Assembly: GCA_025362495.1 (NCBI GenBank)
Contig: JANYGI010000138.1
Location: forward strand, 1-64,000
Origin: Byssovorax sp.
GTDB lineage: Bacteria > Myxococcota_A > Polyangia > Polyangiales > Polyangiaceae
DNA length: 64,000 nt
Direction of reading: 5' to 3'
The translations under genes and the position numbers were made by a program. Position 1 is the stretch's first letter, and every line of letters starts with the position of its first letter. Positions 44,212 through 55,336 of the stretch are shown here, in pieces. Under the pieces are notes generated by a model. It was not told the origin of the DNA and searched no databases. It saw nothing but the letters and a program-made list of their open reading frames with translations.

Positions 44212-46044
44212 TCAGCGCCCAGGCATCGTGGCCACTTCGAGCCACTTCGCCGACGCCTTCTGGATCTCGTCGGCGTCGCCGTCGAGGTCGACGGGCAAAG
44301 GCTTCTTGACCAGCGCCTCGATCGCGGCGCGAGCGTAGTAGCGCGCGAGGGGATACTCGCTCGACAGGAGGGGAAGCAGGAGAGGCGCCTGGCTCCTCGT
44401 GCCGCGCTCGCCCAGGACGCCGGCGGCCGTCATCTGCTCGTGCGGCTTGCCCCGCGCGAGCGCGGAGACGATCGAGCTCTCGCCGAGATCGCCGTGGAGC
44501 GCGGTGAGCGCCCGGCGATCGTAGGACTTGCTCCACCAGCTCTCCATCTTCGCGACGAGCTCGCCCGCGGGCTTGTCCGCGTGGCAAAGAGCGCACTCGA
44601 GCGGGCGATCTTTCTCGACGCGCTCACGATCGGTGGGTGATCCGATGCGATGATAGCGCGTCAGTCGGTAGGCGAGGCCGGTGTTCTTCCGGGGCATGTG
44701 GCAGCTCAGGCAGGCGCTCCCCTGCCCCTCGGGCCCGTGGTGGGTGTGGGCCGCGAGCGCGGCGTTGCCCTCGTATTTCGCGTGGCAACCGAGGCAGAGC
44801 GGGTTGCCCGCGACGGTCCCCATCCGGTCGAGCTTCTCGCGCGAGTCTTCGCCGTGAGGATCGTGGCAAGCCGTGCAGGCCAGCTGCCCGGCGCAGCCGC
44901 CGAGGAGCAGGTCGCGCGCCTCGCCGGAGTTGATGGCGCTGCCGCCCGCGTCGCCGCTCCTCAGGCCCCCTTCCCAGGTGTACGGATAACGCGAGAACAG
45001 CACGGTGTGGCAGCGAGCGCAGATGCGGTTGACGGACTCGGCGTGCGTCGGCAGAGCCCCCATGGGCGTCGTCACCTTCACGAGCGGGCTCTGGACGACG
45101 AGGCTCGGCAGCTTGCGCGGATCGGCGACGTGCTCGCGGCTCCCGTTGTGGCAGGCCTCGCAGCCGATCCCCACCTCGACCAGGTGCGACTCGTCGAAGC
45201 GAGCGCCGGTGACCTTGATGGCCTCGTCGAGGAGCTCGGGTGGGGCGCCGCCCAGGGCTCTTGCAGGCTTCTTCTGCAGATAGGCAATCTCGATCGACAG
45301 GGCCTTCGCGAGGCCGTCGGCGTCGCCGGGCCGGAGCTTCCACTGGCGCGCTGCGGGGAGGAGCCGATCGCTTATCGATCCCTGGTAAGCGCGGGACGGC
45401 GCGTCCTCCAGATCGTCGTAGATCGTGGCGAGATACGGGGTGGTGTTGTGGCAAAAGATGCACGTTTGCCGCCACGGGGCGCCGCCCTTCTCGATGTACG
45501 GGCGCTCCTTGACCATCACCGAGTAGCCCTTGTAACGCCACGTCCCGGCGAAGATCAGGTACGACGCGGGGAGCACCGGCTCCTGGTGGGGATTGCCAGT
45601 CGGAGGCGCGCCCTCCTCGACGCTCGTGACCTCGTGGCCGGCGAAATCCTCGCGGTAGCGGCCGCCGATCACCTTGGTCACGAGGTAGAGCGCCTCGCCG
45701 GATTTCCGGGTGACTACCCGCATGTAGCGGCGGCCGGAGTGCTCTTCCATCGTGACGCTGTCGCCCTTGAAATGGAACGTGGTGCCGTCGAACGGCGCGC
45801 GCGGGACGGTCTCCGAGGCGAGGCGCGTCATCCGGCGCATCGGCGAGTCTTTCCAGCGCGCGTAGATCGCGGCGTGGCACGGCGCGCACGAGGCCGATCC
45901 CGCGTAGTCGCCGCGGAGAATGTTGCTGCTGACGACGGCGGCGCCGGGCGCGACAGGCCCGCTCGGGGCGCTCGTCGGCGTCGGGGCGGGCCCGCAGGCG
46001 ACCGCGAGGATCGCCGCGGCGAGGAGGGCAGCGGGGAGGCGCAC
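44212..46044 (-). CDS. Octahaem c-type cytochrome lipoprotein
   Basis: The 610-residue lipoprotein (lipobox 'LAVAC') has eight C-x-x-C-H sites by count: CAPCH, CIFCH, CEACH, CARCH, CTACH, CLGCH, CLSCH and CALCH. They are spread over residues 50-480, with His-rich spacers ('HTHHGPEGQGSACLSCH') typical of multihaem NapC/NrfH-nitrite-reductase-like carriers. The last ~100 residues form HEAT-like helices ('EQMTAAGVLGERGTRSQAPL'). It should carry electrons in the periplasm or at the outer surface. GTG start at 46044. It lies upstream of the HzsA-related gene in the same direction. Confidence 0.9.
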   Translation of the reverse strand: MRLPAALLAAAILAVACGPAPTPTSAPSGPVAPGAAVVSSNILRGDYAGSASCAPCHAAIYARWKDSPMRRMTRLASETVPRAPFDGTTFHFKGDSVTMEEHSGRRYMRVVTRKSGEALYLVTKVIGGRYREDFAGHEVTSVEEGAPPTGNPHQEPVLPASYLIFAGTWRYKGYSVMVKERPYIEKGGAPWRQTCIFCHNTTPYLATIYDDLEDAPSRAYQGSISDRLLPAARQWKLRPGDADGLAKALSIEIAYLQKKPARALGGAPPELLDEAIKVTGARFDESHLVEVGIGCEACHNGSREHVADPRKLPSLVVQSPLVKVTTPMGALPTHAESVNRICARCHTVLFSRYPYTWEGGLRSGDAGGSAINSGEARDLLLGGCAGQLACTACHDPHGEDSREKLDRMGTVAGNPLCLGCHAKYEGNAALAAHTHHGPEGQGSACLSCHMPRKNTGLAYRLTRYHRIGSPTDRERVEKDRPLECALCHADKPAGELVAKMESWWSKSYDRRALTALHGDLGESSIVSALARGKPHEQMTAAGVLGERGTRSQAPLLLPLLSSEYPLARYYARAAIEALVKKPLPVDLDGDADEIQKASAKWLEVATMPGR

Positions 46045-46114
46045 GGGCGGATGCTAGCCGAAAGACCGGCGAGATCCGCTACCGGCGGCGTCGGCGCGAG
46101 GGTAAAAGGCGACA

Positions 46115-46969
46115 ATGACACGCGCCCCGGGCCTCTCCGCCGACGATCGCGCCACCTTCGCGCGCGACGGCTACCTCGTCGTCCCCGGCTTCCTCGACGC
46201 GCCGACCTGCACAACGCTCGCCGATCGCGCCCGCGCCCTCGTCGACGCGTTCGATCCCACCACCGTCTCGATCTTCTCGACCAGGGATCAGGCCAGCACG
46301 TCCGATGCTTATTTTCTCGGCTCGGGCGACGACGTGCGCTTCTTCTTCGAGGAGGAAGCGTTCCTCCCGGGCGGCTCGCTCCGGCAGGAAAAAGCGCTCT
46401 CGATCAACAAGATCGGCCACGCGCTCCACGATCGCGATCCGGTGTTCGCGGCCTTCTCGCGCGGGGCGGTGATCCAGGCGGTGATCGCCGATCTCGGCCT
46501 TTCGCGGCCGCGGCAGCTCCAGTCGATGTACATCTTCAAGAACCCGCGCATCGGCGGCGACGTGGCCTGTCACCAGGACGCTACGTTCCTCTACACCGAG
46601 CCGATGAGCGTGACGGGCCTCTGGTTCGCGCTCGAGGACGCGACGCTCGACAATGGCTGTCTGTGGGCCCTCCCGGGCGGGCACACTGGCCCTCTGCGCA
46701 AGCGCTTCGCCCGCGCCGGCGGCGACGCGACGCGGATGATCGAGGTCGACTCCACGCCTCTCCCGGCCGTGGTGCCCGGGGCGCCGTGGGTGCCACTCGA
46801 GGTCCCCCGGGGCACGATGGTGCTGCTCCACGGGCACCTCCCGCACTGGAGCGGAGCCAATCGATCACCACGATCCCGGCACGCCTATTCGATACACGTG
46901 ATCGATGAGGCCTGCCGGTATCCCGAGGACAACTGGCTCCGTCCCGGCGCCGCCTCAGCCGCCGAATGA
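46115..46969 (+). CDS. Phytanoyl-CoA dioxygenase (PhyH) family protein
   Basis: The 284-residue non-haem iron and 2-oxoglutarate-dependent oxygenase has the metal-binding H-x-D in 'CHQDATFLY' and the distal His and Arg in 'HLPHWSGANRSPRSRHAYSI'. The N-terminal 'FARDGYLVVPGFLDA' is the standard PhyH start. The family hydroxylates diverse substrates including fatty acyl-CoA and natural products; the substrate is not predictable. AAAGG ahead of the ATG. Its 3' end overlaps that of the aldo/keto reductase by 15 bases (convergent). Confidence 0.9.
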   Translation: MTRAPGLSADDRATFARDGYLVVPGFLDAPTCTTLADRARALVDAFDPTTVSIFSTRDQASTSDAYFLGSGDDVRFFFEEEAFLPGGSLRQEKALSINKIGHALHDRDPVFAAFSRGAVIQAVIADLGLSRPRQLQSMYIFKNPRIGGDVACHQDATFLYTEPMSVTGLWFALEDATLDNGCLWALPGGHTGPLRKRFARAGGDATRMIEVDSTPLPAVVPGAPWVPLEVPRGTMVLLHGHLPHWSGANRSPRSRHAYSIHVIDEACRYPEDNWLRPGAASAAE

Positions 46970-47815
46970 GGCCTGCACGGCCGTCACGTCGTCGGCCGTG
47001 AACTCGATGTCGGCCGCAGCGGCGCTGTCCTGCGCGGTCTCGGCGCGGCGCACGCCGGGGATGGGGATGACGACCGGGCTCTTCGCGAGCATCCACGCGA
47101 GCACGAGGCGATGGGGCGAGACGCCGCGACGCGCGGCCTCGGCGGCGAGCCCGCGCATGTCGCCGAGCGACTTCGCGCCGCTCGCGCCCCCGAAGGGCGA
47201 ATAGGGCAAGAAGGCGATCCCGGCGTCGGTGCAAGCGGCGAGGACGCCGTCTTCCTCGGGATGGCGATGACCGGGGTTCCAGCGGTTCTGCACGCTGGCG
47301 ATCGGCACGATCCGCGCGGCCTCGGCGATCTCCTGGGCGTCGACGTTGGAGAGGCCGACGCGGCGCACCTTGCCCGCCTCGCGCAGGCGCGCGATGGCCC
47401 CCACGCTCTCGAGGAATGGCACCTTCGAATCGGGCGCGTGGAGCTGGTAGAGATCGATGACATCGACGCCGAGCGCGATCAGGCTCTTTTCGCAGGCTTC
47501 GGTGAGGTGCTCGGGGCTGCCGTCGCGGGTCCAGGAGCCGTTCGGCCTTCGAATGCCGCCCTTGGTCGCGACGGTGACTCCCTCGCGGCGACCGGCGAGC
47601 GCCCTGGCGATCAGGCGCTCGTTGTGGCCGATGTCCTTGTCGTCGAGGCAGTACACATCGGCGGTGTCGAGGAAGGTCACGCCGGCGTCGAGCGCGGCGT
47701 GGATCGCGCGGATCGCCTGGGCTTCGTCGGGCCGACCGGTGATCGACATGTACATGCCGCCGAGGCCGATCGCGCTCACCTGGGGGCCGTCGGGCCCGAG
47801 CTGCCGTTGCTTCAT
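46955..47815 (-). CDS. Aldo/keto reductase
   Basis: The 286-residue NADPH-dependent oxidoreductase has a TIM barrel. The catalytic tetrad is visible: Asp and Tyr in 'FLDTADVYCLDD', Lys in 'VTVATKGG' and His in 'DLYQLHAPDS'. 'GLGGMYMSITGRPDEAQAIR' follows the N-terminal strand, as in the AKR-13-type group. It reduces aldehydes or ketones; the substrate is unknown. AAGGAG seven bases before ATG 47815 fixes the start. Its promoter region is shared with the divergent sigma-54 controlled lipoprotein operon, so the palindromes there could affect it too. Confidence 0.92.
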   Translation of the reverse strand: MKQRQLGPDGPQVSAIGLGGMYMSITGRPDEAQAIRAIHAALDAGVTFLDTADVYCLDDKDIGHNERLIARALAGRREGVTVATKGGIRRPNGSWTRDGSPEHLTEACEKSLIALGVDVIDLYQLHAPDSKVPFLESVGAIARLREAGKVRRVGLSNVDAQEIAEAARIVPIASVQNRWNPGHRHPEEDGVLAACTDAGIAFLPYSPFGGASGAKSLGDMRGLAAEAARRGVSPHRLVLAWMLAKSPVVIPIPGVRRAETAQDSAAAADIEFTADDVTAVQASFGG

Positions 47816-47886
47816 GAAAGTCTCCTTCCGGCGCACCGTAGCGCCGTCGGGGCGGCCGACGCACGCGAAGCATCGAACCGACCCGC

Positions 47887-47904
47887 GGTCAGAATTTTCT
47901 GACC
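47887..47904. promoter_or_regulatory. Palindromic activator site, distal copy
   Basis: GGTCAGAATTTTCTGACC is a perfect palindrome of two 8-bp arms around TT. It has the same GGTCAG-N6-CTGACC arms as the site at 55337, and lies 33 bp centre to centre from the next copy. I infer an upstream binding site for a sigma-54 activator. Confidence 0.75.
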
Positions 47905-47919
47905 CGCGGCGGCCGCGCT

Positions 47920-47937
47920 GGTCCGCTTTTCCTGACT
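47920..47937. promoter_or_regulatory. Palindromic activator site, proximal copy
   Basis: GGTCCGCTTTTCCTGACT matches the same 18-bp pattern with two arm differences. It lies 40 bases before the -24 element. Confidence 0.6.
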
Positions 47938-47976
47938 GGTCTCGCTGCTTTGCCGCTGGATCACGGCCGCGCGGCC

Positions 47977-47992
47977 GGGCACGTCGCTTGCT
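47977..47992 (+). promoter_or_regulatory. Sigma-54 promoter of the four-lipoprotein operon
   Basis: GGGCACGTCGCTTGCT has GG and GC separated by exactly ten bases, differing from TGGCAC-N5-TTGCW only at the first base, which is G here and also at the sister promoter near 55250. It predicts a transcription start near 48002, about 55 bases before the first possible start codon. Confidence 0.75.
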
Positions 47993-48057
47993 GAACGCAG
48001 CTGCGGACGAGCCCTGCTCTCCACCACGTTCCCTGCTGACCCGGGCTCTCCGGGAGA

Positions 48058-48306
48058 ATGGATGAACCCGACTCCATGCGACGAGACCTCATGACCACGG
48101 CCCGCGCCGCCCTGATCGGCGGCGCCCTGCTCGCGCTCGGCGGCTGCGCCGCGCAGGCCAAGGTGATCACCTCGATCACCAACAACAACGATCAGATCAA
48201 GTTCCTCTACGTGCAGGGGAACGCGCAGGGGATCATCAAGTGCGGTGTCGCGGCCGACGGGGCGCTGAGCAAGTGCCGCGACATGGCCGTGGTGCTGGAG
48301 GAGTGA
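48058..48306 (+). CDS. Small lipoprotein, first of a paralogous set of four
   Basis: The product has up to 82 residues; starts at 48058, 48076 (MRRDL) or 48091 are possible and no ribosome-binding site decides. The lipobox is 'ALGGC', then a ~50-residue domain with 'DQIKFLYVQGNAQGIIKC' and, after nine residues, a second Cys ('KCRDMAVVLEE'). The same pattern, an aromatic strand leading to C-x(7-10)-C near the C-terminus, is found in the next three proteins. Envelope location follows from the lipobox; role unknown. Its stop overlaps the start of the next gene (TGATG). Confidence 0.75.
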   Translation: MDEPDSMRRDLMTTARAALIGGALLALGGCAAQAKVITSITNNNDQIKFLYVQGNAQGIIKCGVAADGALSKCRDMAVVLEE

Positions 48307-48602
48307 TGGAGATGAAGAACGTCATTCTGCCGGCATTCGTGGCCCTCGCGGCGCTCGGCTCCACCGGGTGCGCGTCGCGCGCCATCCTCTCGTTCGAGGA
48401 TCACCCGAGCTACCCTGTCACCGATCTCGAGGTCTTCGAGACGAAGTCGTACTACGTGTACTCGACCCACGAGCACCAGTTCTACAGCTGCGCCGACGCG
48501 GGCGACAAGCTCGTCTGCAAGCGCACCTGCGGCGGGCAGCTCGACGTCCAGTGCCCGAACGACGTCGCCACGAGCTACGGCGGGAAATCCAATGTTCGCT
48601 AG
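48306..48602 (+). CDS. Small lipoprotein, second of the set
   Basis: 98 residues. The lipobox 'GSTGC' gives Cys22, then 'DLEVFETKSYYVYSTHEHQF' leads into 'YSC' and 'LVCKRTC'. It starts at the ATG that overlaps the previous stop; an ATG two codons later is also possible. It ends 19 bases before the third gene's start. Its aromatic strand and following Cys pair match the other members. Confidence 0.75.
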   Translation: MEMKNVILPAFVALAALGSTGCASRAILSFEDHPSYPVTDLEVFETKSYYVYSTHEHQFYSCADAGDKLVCKRTCGGQLDVQCPNDVATSYGGKSNVR

Positions 48603-48621
48603 GGCCGAGAGGGATCGATCG

Positions 48622-48897
48622 ATGAACGCGAAGACGAAGATCGGCGCGGCGCTGCTGGCGCTGCTGGCGCTGCCGGCGTGCGCGCCTCCCCCGAAGGTGC
48701 TCGTGGCGAGCAGCTTCAACGGCACGGACAAGACCTCGAAGGTCATCATCCAGGAGTCGGGGCAGATCGACACGAGCACCAAGAAGAAGCTCTTCAACGT
48801 GTTCGTGCGGGTCTGCGACCTCGACGCGAAGAACATGGAAACGGCCTGCAAGGACACCGTCGTCGTGCAGGACGTCGTCCCCGGGACGGTCTACTGA
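48622..48897 (+). CDS. Small lipoprotein, third of the set
   Basis: 91 residues. The signal peptide ends at 'LALPAC', followed by 'PPPKVLVASSFNGTDKTSKV', then 'KLFNVFVRVC' and, after eight residues, 'ETACKDTVVV', the set's shared Cys pair. The start at ATG 48622 places the signal peptide normally. The frame is open 10 codons upstream into the previous gene. The stop overlaps the next start (TGATG). Confidence 0.75.
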   Translation: MNAKTKIGAALLALLALPACAPPPKVLVASSFNGTDKTSKVIIQESGQIDTSTKKKLFNVFVRVCDLDAKNMETACKDTVVVQDVVPGTVY

Positions 48898-49277
48898 TGA
48901 ACCGCAAAGGCACCATGAAGAACGTTCTCGTGCGCGCGCTGAGCGCGGCCCTGTTGCTCGGCGCCTCCACCGGGTGCAGCAGCACCGTGCGCTACATGAC
49001 GGCGACCCGGTGGACGAGCGGCGGCTCGGCCCCGGCGCCCAGCCCGGCCGCGGCGCCGGCGGAGGGAGCCAAGGACGCGAGCGCTCCTGCGGCCGGCAAC
49101 GCGCGGATACTGTATCTCACCTACTGGGAAGGGACGTGCAGCTCCGGGGTTGCCGGCTTCGGCAAGGGGTGCGGCCTCGGCGATTCGAAGATCCGGCGAT
49201 GCAACGTCAAGCCCGACAACTCCCTCGCCTGCGTCGACGAGGCCGAGGCCACGAAGGCCATCGCCCGCGAGAAGTGA
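48897..49277 (+). CDS. Small lipoprotein, fourth of the set
   Basis: 126 residues. Lipobox 'ASTGC' (Cys27). An Ala/Pro/Gly-rich linker (about 40-68) is an insertion unique to this member. 'ARILYLTYWEGTC' and 'KIRRCNVKPDNSLACVDEAE' repeat the aromatic strand and C-x(8-9)-C features. The ATG overlaps the previous stop. It ends the operon; a hairpin follows at 49306. Confidence 0.78.
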   Translation: MNRKGTMKNVLVRALSAALLLGASTGCSSTVRYMTATRWTSGGSAPAPSPAAAPAEGAKDASAPAAGNARILYLTYWEGTCSSGVAGFGKGCGLGDSKIRRCNVKPDNSLACVDEAEATKAIAREK

Positions 49278-49305
49278 GCGCGCGCCGCCGCGGCGCTGCC
49301 TGAGG

Positions 49306-49336
49306 CGGGCGAAGGCGCGAGCAACGCTTTCGCCCG
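49306..49336 (+). terminator. Hairpin after the lipoprotein operon
   Basis: Stem CGGGCGAA / TTCGCCCG with a 15-base loop, between the fourth lipoprotein stop and the GTG start of the kinase. There is no U-run, so termination is likely partial, or the hairpin is regulatory. Confidence 0.45.
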
Positions 49337-49363
49337 GCGGCGGTTTACCGTATTACCCGCGCG

Positions 49364-52300
49364 GTGCGACGCCGGGCAGCGCTCCTCGCGACAGCGCTCG
49401 CGATCCTCGCCGGGTGCGAGCCCGAGCGCGTCGAGGGCCCGGCGCGGCCGGCTCCCGAGCTGCGCTGGTATCGTGATCTGGCGATCGCCGACGTGGGGGG
49501 CGATCAGCCGGCGATGCTGGCCGATCCCGGCGGCGGCGTGTGGGTCGCGGTGCCCGGCGCCTCGACGACGGAGGGGCGGAGCCGCCTCTTCCATCGGCCG
49601 GCGGGCGGCGCCTGGAGCACGCGCTACGAAGGGCCCTTCGCGACCGAGCTCAGCCTCTCGTCGGTGCGCGCCGGCGAGGTGTACCTGGGCGCGAGCCTGG
49701 TATTCGAGGGGTATCGATCGACGCTGCGGGTGATCTCGCCGGGCGGCGTCCGCGAGCTCGAGGCGCCGTCGACGCGCCTCGACGCGCTGGAGTGGCTGCA
49801 GGTCGGCGCCTACGCGATGCTCTCCGACGACGAGGGCTTCGCGTGCGGGCAGCACGGGAGCCTGTCGCAGCGGGTGGACGGGCGCTGGACGGCGCTCCCG
49901 CAGGTGTTCCCGTGGAAGCCCGGCGACGACGAGCGACGGAGCTTCTGCACGGCGATGCGCCTCGATCGGCGCGATCGCGGGACGATGGTCGACGTCTATG
50001 GAAACAGCGCGACGTGGGATGGAACGGTGTGGCGCCTCGCTCCGCGCGACCCCGGCCTGACGTTGCTCTCGGCCAGCGGGCTCGGGCAGATCGGTCGCGC
50101 GCTCGTGCGCATCGACGCGCCCGGCGTGTCACCGATCAAAGGCGAGCTCCCGGGCGGCGGCGCTCTCGTGGCCGACGCCCCGGGCCGCTGGGTCGCGGGC
50201 GCGGACGGGATCGTCGCGGTCGAGGGCGCCGCGCTGCGCGCGCTGCGCGGAAAGCTTCCCTTCACACCGACGGCGATCGCCGAGGCCGACGGCGCGCTCT
50301 GGGCGCTCGCCCGCGACGGCGTGTACCGGTCGACGCGACGCTCGGTGCCCACGTTCGCGCCCGCGGCGGCGGGCGCCGTACCGCCCGGGCTCGCCTACTC
50401 GATCGCCGTCGATCTCGATCAGGACGGCGACGACGATCTGCTCGGTCTCTCGGCGCGATCCAGCGAGGGTGGGAACGCGGGCGCCGCGCTCGTGGCGGAG
50501 CTCAACGACGGCGCGGGCCACTTCACCGCGACCTCGCTGGGGCTGCCCGACGACGTGCGCCTGTGGCGCGACTGCGTCGACGTGGGCGACGTCGACGGCG
50601 ACGGCGATCTCGACGTCGCCCTGGTCACCGTCGAGGAGCGCGTCGAGCTCTGGTTGCGCACCGGCGCTCACTTCGAACGCGCGTGGTCGCGCGACGCGCC
50701 CGGCGCGCGGATCGCCCTCGTCGACGTCGACGGCGACGGCGATCTCGATCTCAGCCTGATCCCCGGCGCCCCCGGCGTGCTCGTCAACGACGGCGCAGGG
50801 CGCTTCACCGACGGGCCCGCGATGCCCTCGCTCGACATCCCGATCGAGCGCGTCGCCTGGGCCGACGCCGACGGCGACGGGCGCGTCGACGCCGTCCTCC
50901 AGCACTGGCGCAACCCCGCGCATCTGCTTCTGAACACGCCCAATGGCTTCGTGATTGCCAATCTTCCGGTCGTCGCCGAGGGGGCCTCGTGGAGCGACCT
51001 CGACCTCGACGGGCGCCCCGAGCTCTACGCGCAGAAGCTCCACATCCGCGGCCCGGCGCTGCCGTTCGAGCGGTGCGCGATCGATCCCTTGATCAGCGAG
51101 CACCCCGCCGACGCGGCCCGCGCGTGCCTGCCGTACGCCGGGCCGCCCGTCCCCGCGGGCCTCGTCGTCGATCTCGATCTCGACGGGAAAAAAGACGTGA
51201 TCTCGACCGATCTGCGCGGCGACGAGACGATGACCGCCGACGGTGAGATCCACCTGGCCACCGGCGGAGTCGAGGGCTTCGAGCGGATCACCGCGATCAC
51301 CGGGGCGATGCCGCGCCCGGTGATCCTCGACGCCGACGGCGACGGCGATCCCGACGTGTACACGACCGCGGCGGGCCTGTTCCTCGACACCGCGGATCCG
51401 TCGAGCTTCATCCGCGTGCGGCTCCGCGCGAGCCGCAGCGACCGCTTCGCGAAGGGCGCCGCGGTGCTGGTGCGGCGCGCCGGCGACGCGGCGATCGTGG
51501 CGAGCGGGCGCGCCGACGGCGACCGCGTGACGCTCGGCCTGCCCGACGCCGCCGCGCGCTACGACGTCGAGGTGCGCTTCCCCGCGGGCGAGCGCCGCAC
51601 CACGCGCGACGTCGGGGCGGGCAGCACGATCGTGGTCCGCGACGCGGACGCGGTCGCCTACCAGGCGCGCCTCGCGTCGCTGTGGATCGTCGGGACGGCG
51701 CGCCGAGCGTGGCTCCCGCGCGATCTCGGGCTGCCGATGCTGGGGCTCGCGCTTCTTTTCGCGCGCGGACGTCGCGCGAAGATCGCGGGGATCCGCGCGG
51801 GAATCGGCTCATTTTTTGGCGCCTACCTCGCGCTGGCGGGGCTCTTCCTCCGCGGCGGCGGGGCGATCGCGTGGGCGCTCGTGCCGGCGACGATCGGGTG
51901 CGGCGTGCTCGGCGCGGCGCTCGCGCGGGCGGTCACGCGCGCGCGCGAGCGGCGCCGCGCTGGCCCGTACACGCTGCTCGAGAAGCTCGGCGCGGGCGCC
52001 GCGGCGACCGTGTGGCGCGCCCGCGCCGGCAAGACGATCGTCGCGCTCAAGCTCTTCTCCGCGGAGTCGATGGGCGCCGCCGAGTCGCGCGAGCGGTTCT
52101 TCCGCGAAGCCCGCATCGGCGGTGAGATCCGGCACCCGAACGTGGTGCGCATCCACGACTCGGGCGCGCTCGACGACGGGCGCTGCTACCTCGCGATGGA
52201 GCTCGTCCCCGGCCGCTCGCTCTCCGAGGTGCTCCGCGACGAGCGGAGCCTCGCGCCGGCGCGCGCCGCGGTGCTGGCTCGCGATCTCGCCTCGGCGCTC

Positions 52301-52841
52301 GCGGCGCTGCACGGCGCGGGCATCGTCCATCGCGACGTGAAGCCCGAGAACATCCTCGTCCGCCCCGATGGATCGGCGGTCCTCACCGATCTCGGCCTGG
52401 CGCGCAGCGCCCTCTTCAAGACCCTGACCCGGCACGACGTCGCCGTCGGCACCCTCGCGTACATGAGCCCCGAACAGTGCGTCGGCCGGCCGCTCGACGG
52501 TCGCAGCGATCTGTGGTCGCTCGGCGTCGTCCTCCACGAGATGCTCACCGGCGCGCGTCCCTTCACCGCCGATCACGAGCTCGAGCTGGTGTACGTCATC
52601 CACAACGTCGATCCGCCGACGCCCTCGGCGCTCGATGCGCGCGTGCCCCCCGCGCTCGACGCGCTGGTGAAGCGCTGCCTCGCGCGAGCAACGGAAGACC
52701 GCTTTGCGTCGGCGCACGAGCTCGGCCAGGCGCTGGACGCCGCGGTCTCCGCAGCGTCGCCTCCATTGGCCGCGGACGAAAACCACGTTCGAGGCGGCGC
52801 CGGACGCGCGCCGACCGGCGTATGCTCGGGCGGCGTCGACC

Positions 52842-52849
<8 letters not shown>
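49364..52849 (+). CDS. Transmembrane Ser/Thr kinase with periplasmic FG-GAP propeller
   Basis: The 1161-residue protein has an N-terminal signal with 'LAGC' (Cys18), then about 700 residues of outer domain containing seven calcium-type FG-GAP/VCBS loops such as 'DLDQDGDDDL', 'DVDGDGDLDV' and 'DADGDGDPDV'. Two or three membrane helices lie near 787-857 and a C-terminal cytoplasmic kinase at 868-1140. Kinase motifs: LGAGAAATVW, 'VALKLF', HRD near 989 with 'VKPEN', and DLG in place of DFG near 1009. The sensor-first, kinase-last order is the reverse of the usual bacterial layout. The start is GTG. It overlaps the next gene by 8 bases, so it is co-translated with that sigma-54 activator. Confidence 0.88.
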
Positions 52850-54512
<1,663 letters not shown>

Positions 54513-54534
54513 GCCATCAACCCACCTCGCGGCG

Positions 54535-55176
54535 TCACATGCAGCTGCCGCCCTGCTGATACCCGTAAAGCACGCTCTGACAGCCCTGATCGCCGCCGAT
54601 CTGGACCGAGTCGTAGGCCGTGTTGCAGTCCCCCTGCTGGTCGGCAGGCAGGCTGTCGCAGCAGGCCTTGAGCTTGTCGCAGACCCCGCCCGAGCTCGAC
54701 GGGCCGCACGGGAGAGTGCACTTCTTGGTCTTGATCGCGTCGACGACGCAATCGAAGATCGGGCCCTGGATGCACGACTGGCACGCTCCCGTGAAGTGCT
54801 GATCGGTGCAAGCCTTGATGCACGCCTGATCGCAGCTCTTGCAGGCCGACGCGCAGACCATCAGATTGTTGCAGTCGCCCCCGAACTTGCCCGCGGCGTA
54901 GCCGTCGCCGAAGCACTGCTTGTACTGCGGGTCGCAGGTCGTCAGCACGCATTTACCCCATGCGTCGTTCGCGGCCGCGTCGCTGCACGAGCCGCCTTGC
55001 TGGCAGGTGTCACCGTTGCTGTTCGGCGGGAGCACGACCGGCGCGGCCATTGCGGCGGCGCCGCCCGCCCCGGTGGAGGTGCCGCTCGATCCCCCGGAGC
55101 CGGCGGGATCGGTGCCTTTGCAGGCGACGAGGGCGAGAGCGGCGACGACGGTGAGCACGGAGTTACGAAGAGCCAT
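54535..55176 (-). CDS. Cys-rich lipoprotein under sigma-54 control
   Basis: The 213-residue lipoprotein (lipobox 'ALVAC', Cys19) has a Gly/Ser/Thr linker (residues 24-45) and then a domain with more than 20 cysteines ('CVLTTCDPQYKQCFGDGYAA', 'CASACKSCDQACIKACTD'), surely disulfide-bonded. It has no enzymatic motif; it resembles other secreted Cys-rich myxobacterial proteins of unknown role. GGGAGG about ten bases before ATG 55176 fixes the start. It converges with the activator gene, 22 bases apart. The promoter at 55239-55254 resembles that of the four-lipoprotein operon. Confidence 0.85.
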   Translation of the reverse strand: MALRNSVLTVVAALALVACKGTDPAGSGGSSGTSTGAGGAAAMAAPVVLPPNSNGDTCQQGGSCSDAAANDAWGKCVLTTCDPQYKQCFGDGYAAGKFGGDCNNLMVCASACKSCDQACIKACTDQHFTGACQSCIQGPIFDCVVDAIKTKKCTLPCGPSSSGGVCDKLKACCDSLPADQQGDCNTAYDSVQIGGDQGCQSVLYGYQQGGSCM

Positions 55177-55238
55177 CGAGTCAGACCTCCCGGGGACGCC
55201 GCGGGCCGCGGCGCTCCCCATGTCGGAGCCTGGCTTTC

Positions 55239-55254
55239 GCAACCCTCGTGCCCG
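55239..55254 (-). promoter_or_regulatory. Sigma-54 promoter of the Cys-rich lipoprotein
   Basis: On the minus strand the sequence reads CGGGCACGAGGGTTGC, with GG and GC separated by exactly ten bases. It differs from TGGCAC-N5-TTGCW at the first base (G, as at 47977) and in ending TTGCG. The predicted transcription start is near 55228, 52 bases before the start codon. Confidence 0.75.
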
Positions 55255-55302
55255 GGGCGATCCGCGTGATTTGCCGTGAAATCACGGAGATCGCGGGCGC
55301 TG

Positions 55303-55320
55303 AGTCAGGATCTTCCGACC
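55303..55320. promoter_or_regulatory. Palindromic activator site, proximal copy
   Basis: AGTCAGGATCTTCCGACC matches 14 of 18 positions of GGTCAGAATTTTCTGACC. It lies about 50 bases upstream of the -24 element on the minus strand and 34 bp centre to centre from the distal copy. Confidence 0.6.
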
Positions 55321-55336
55321 GGCGCTGCGCGGCCGT

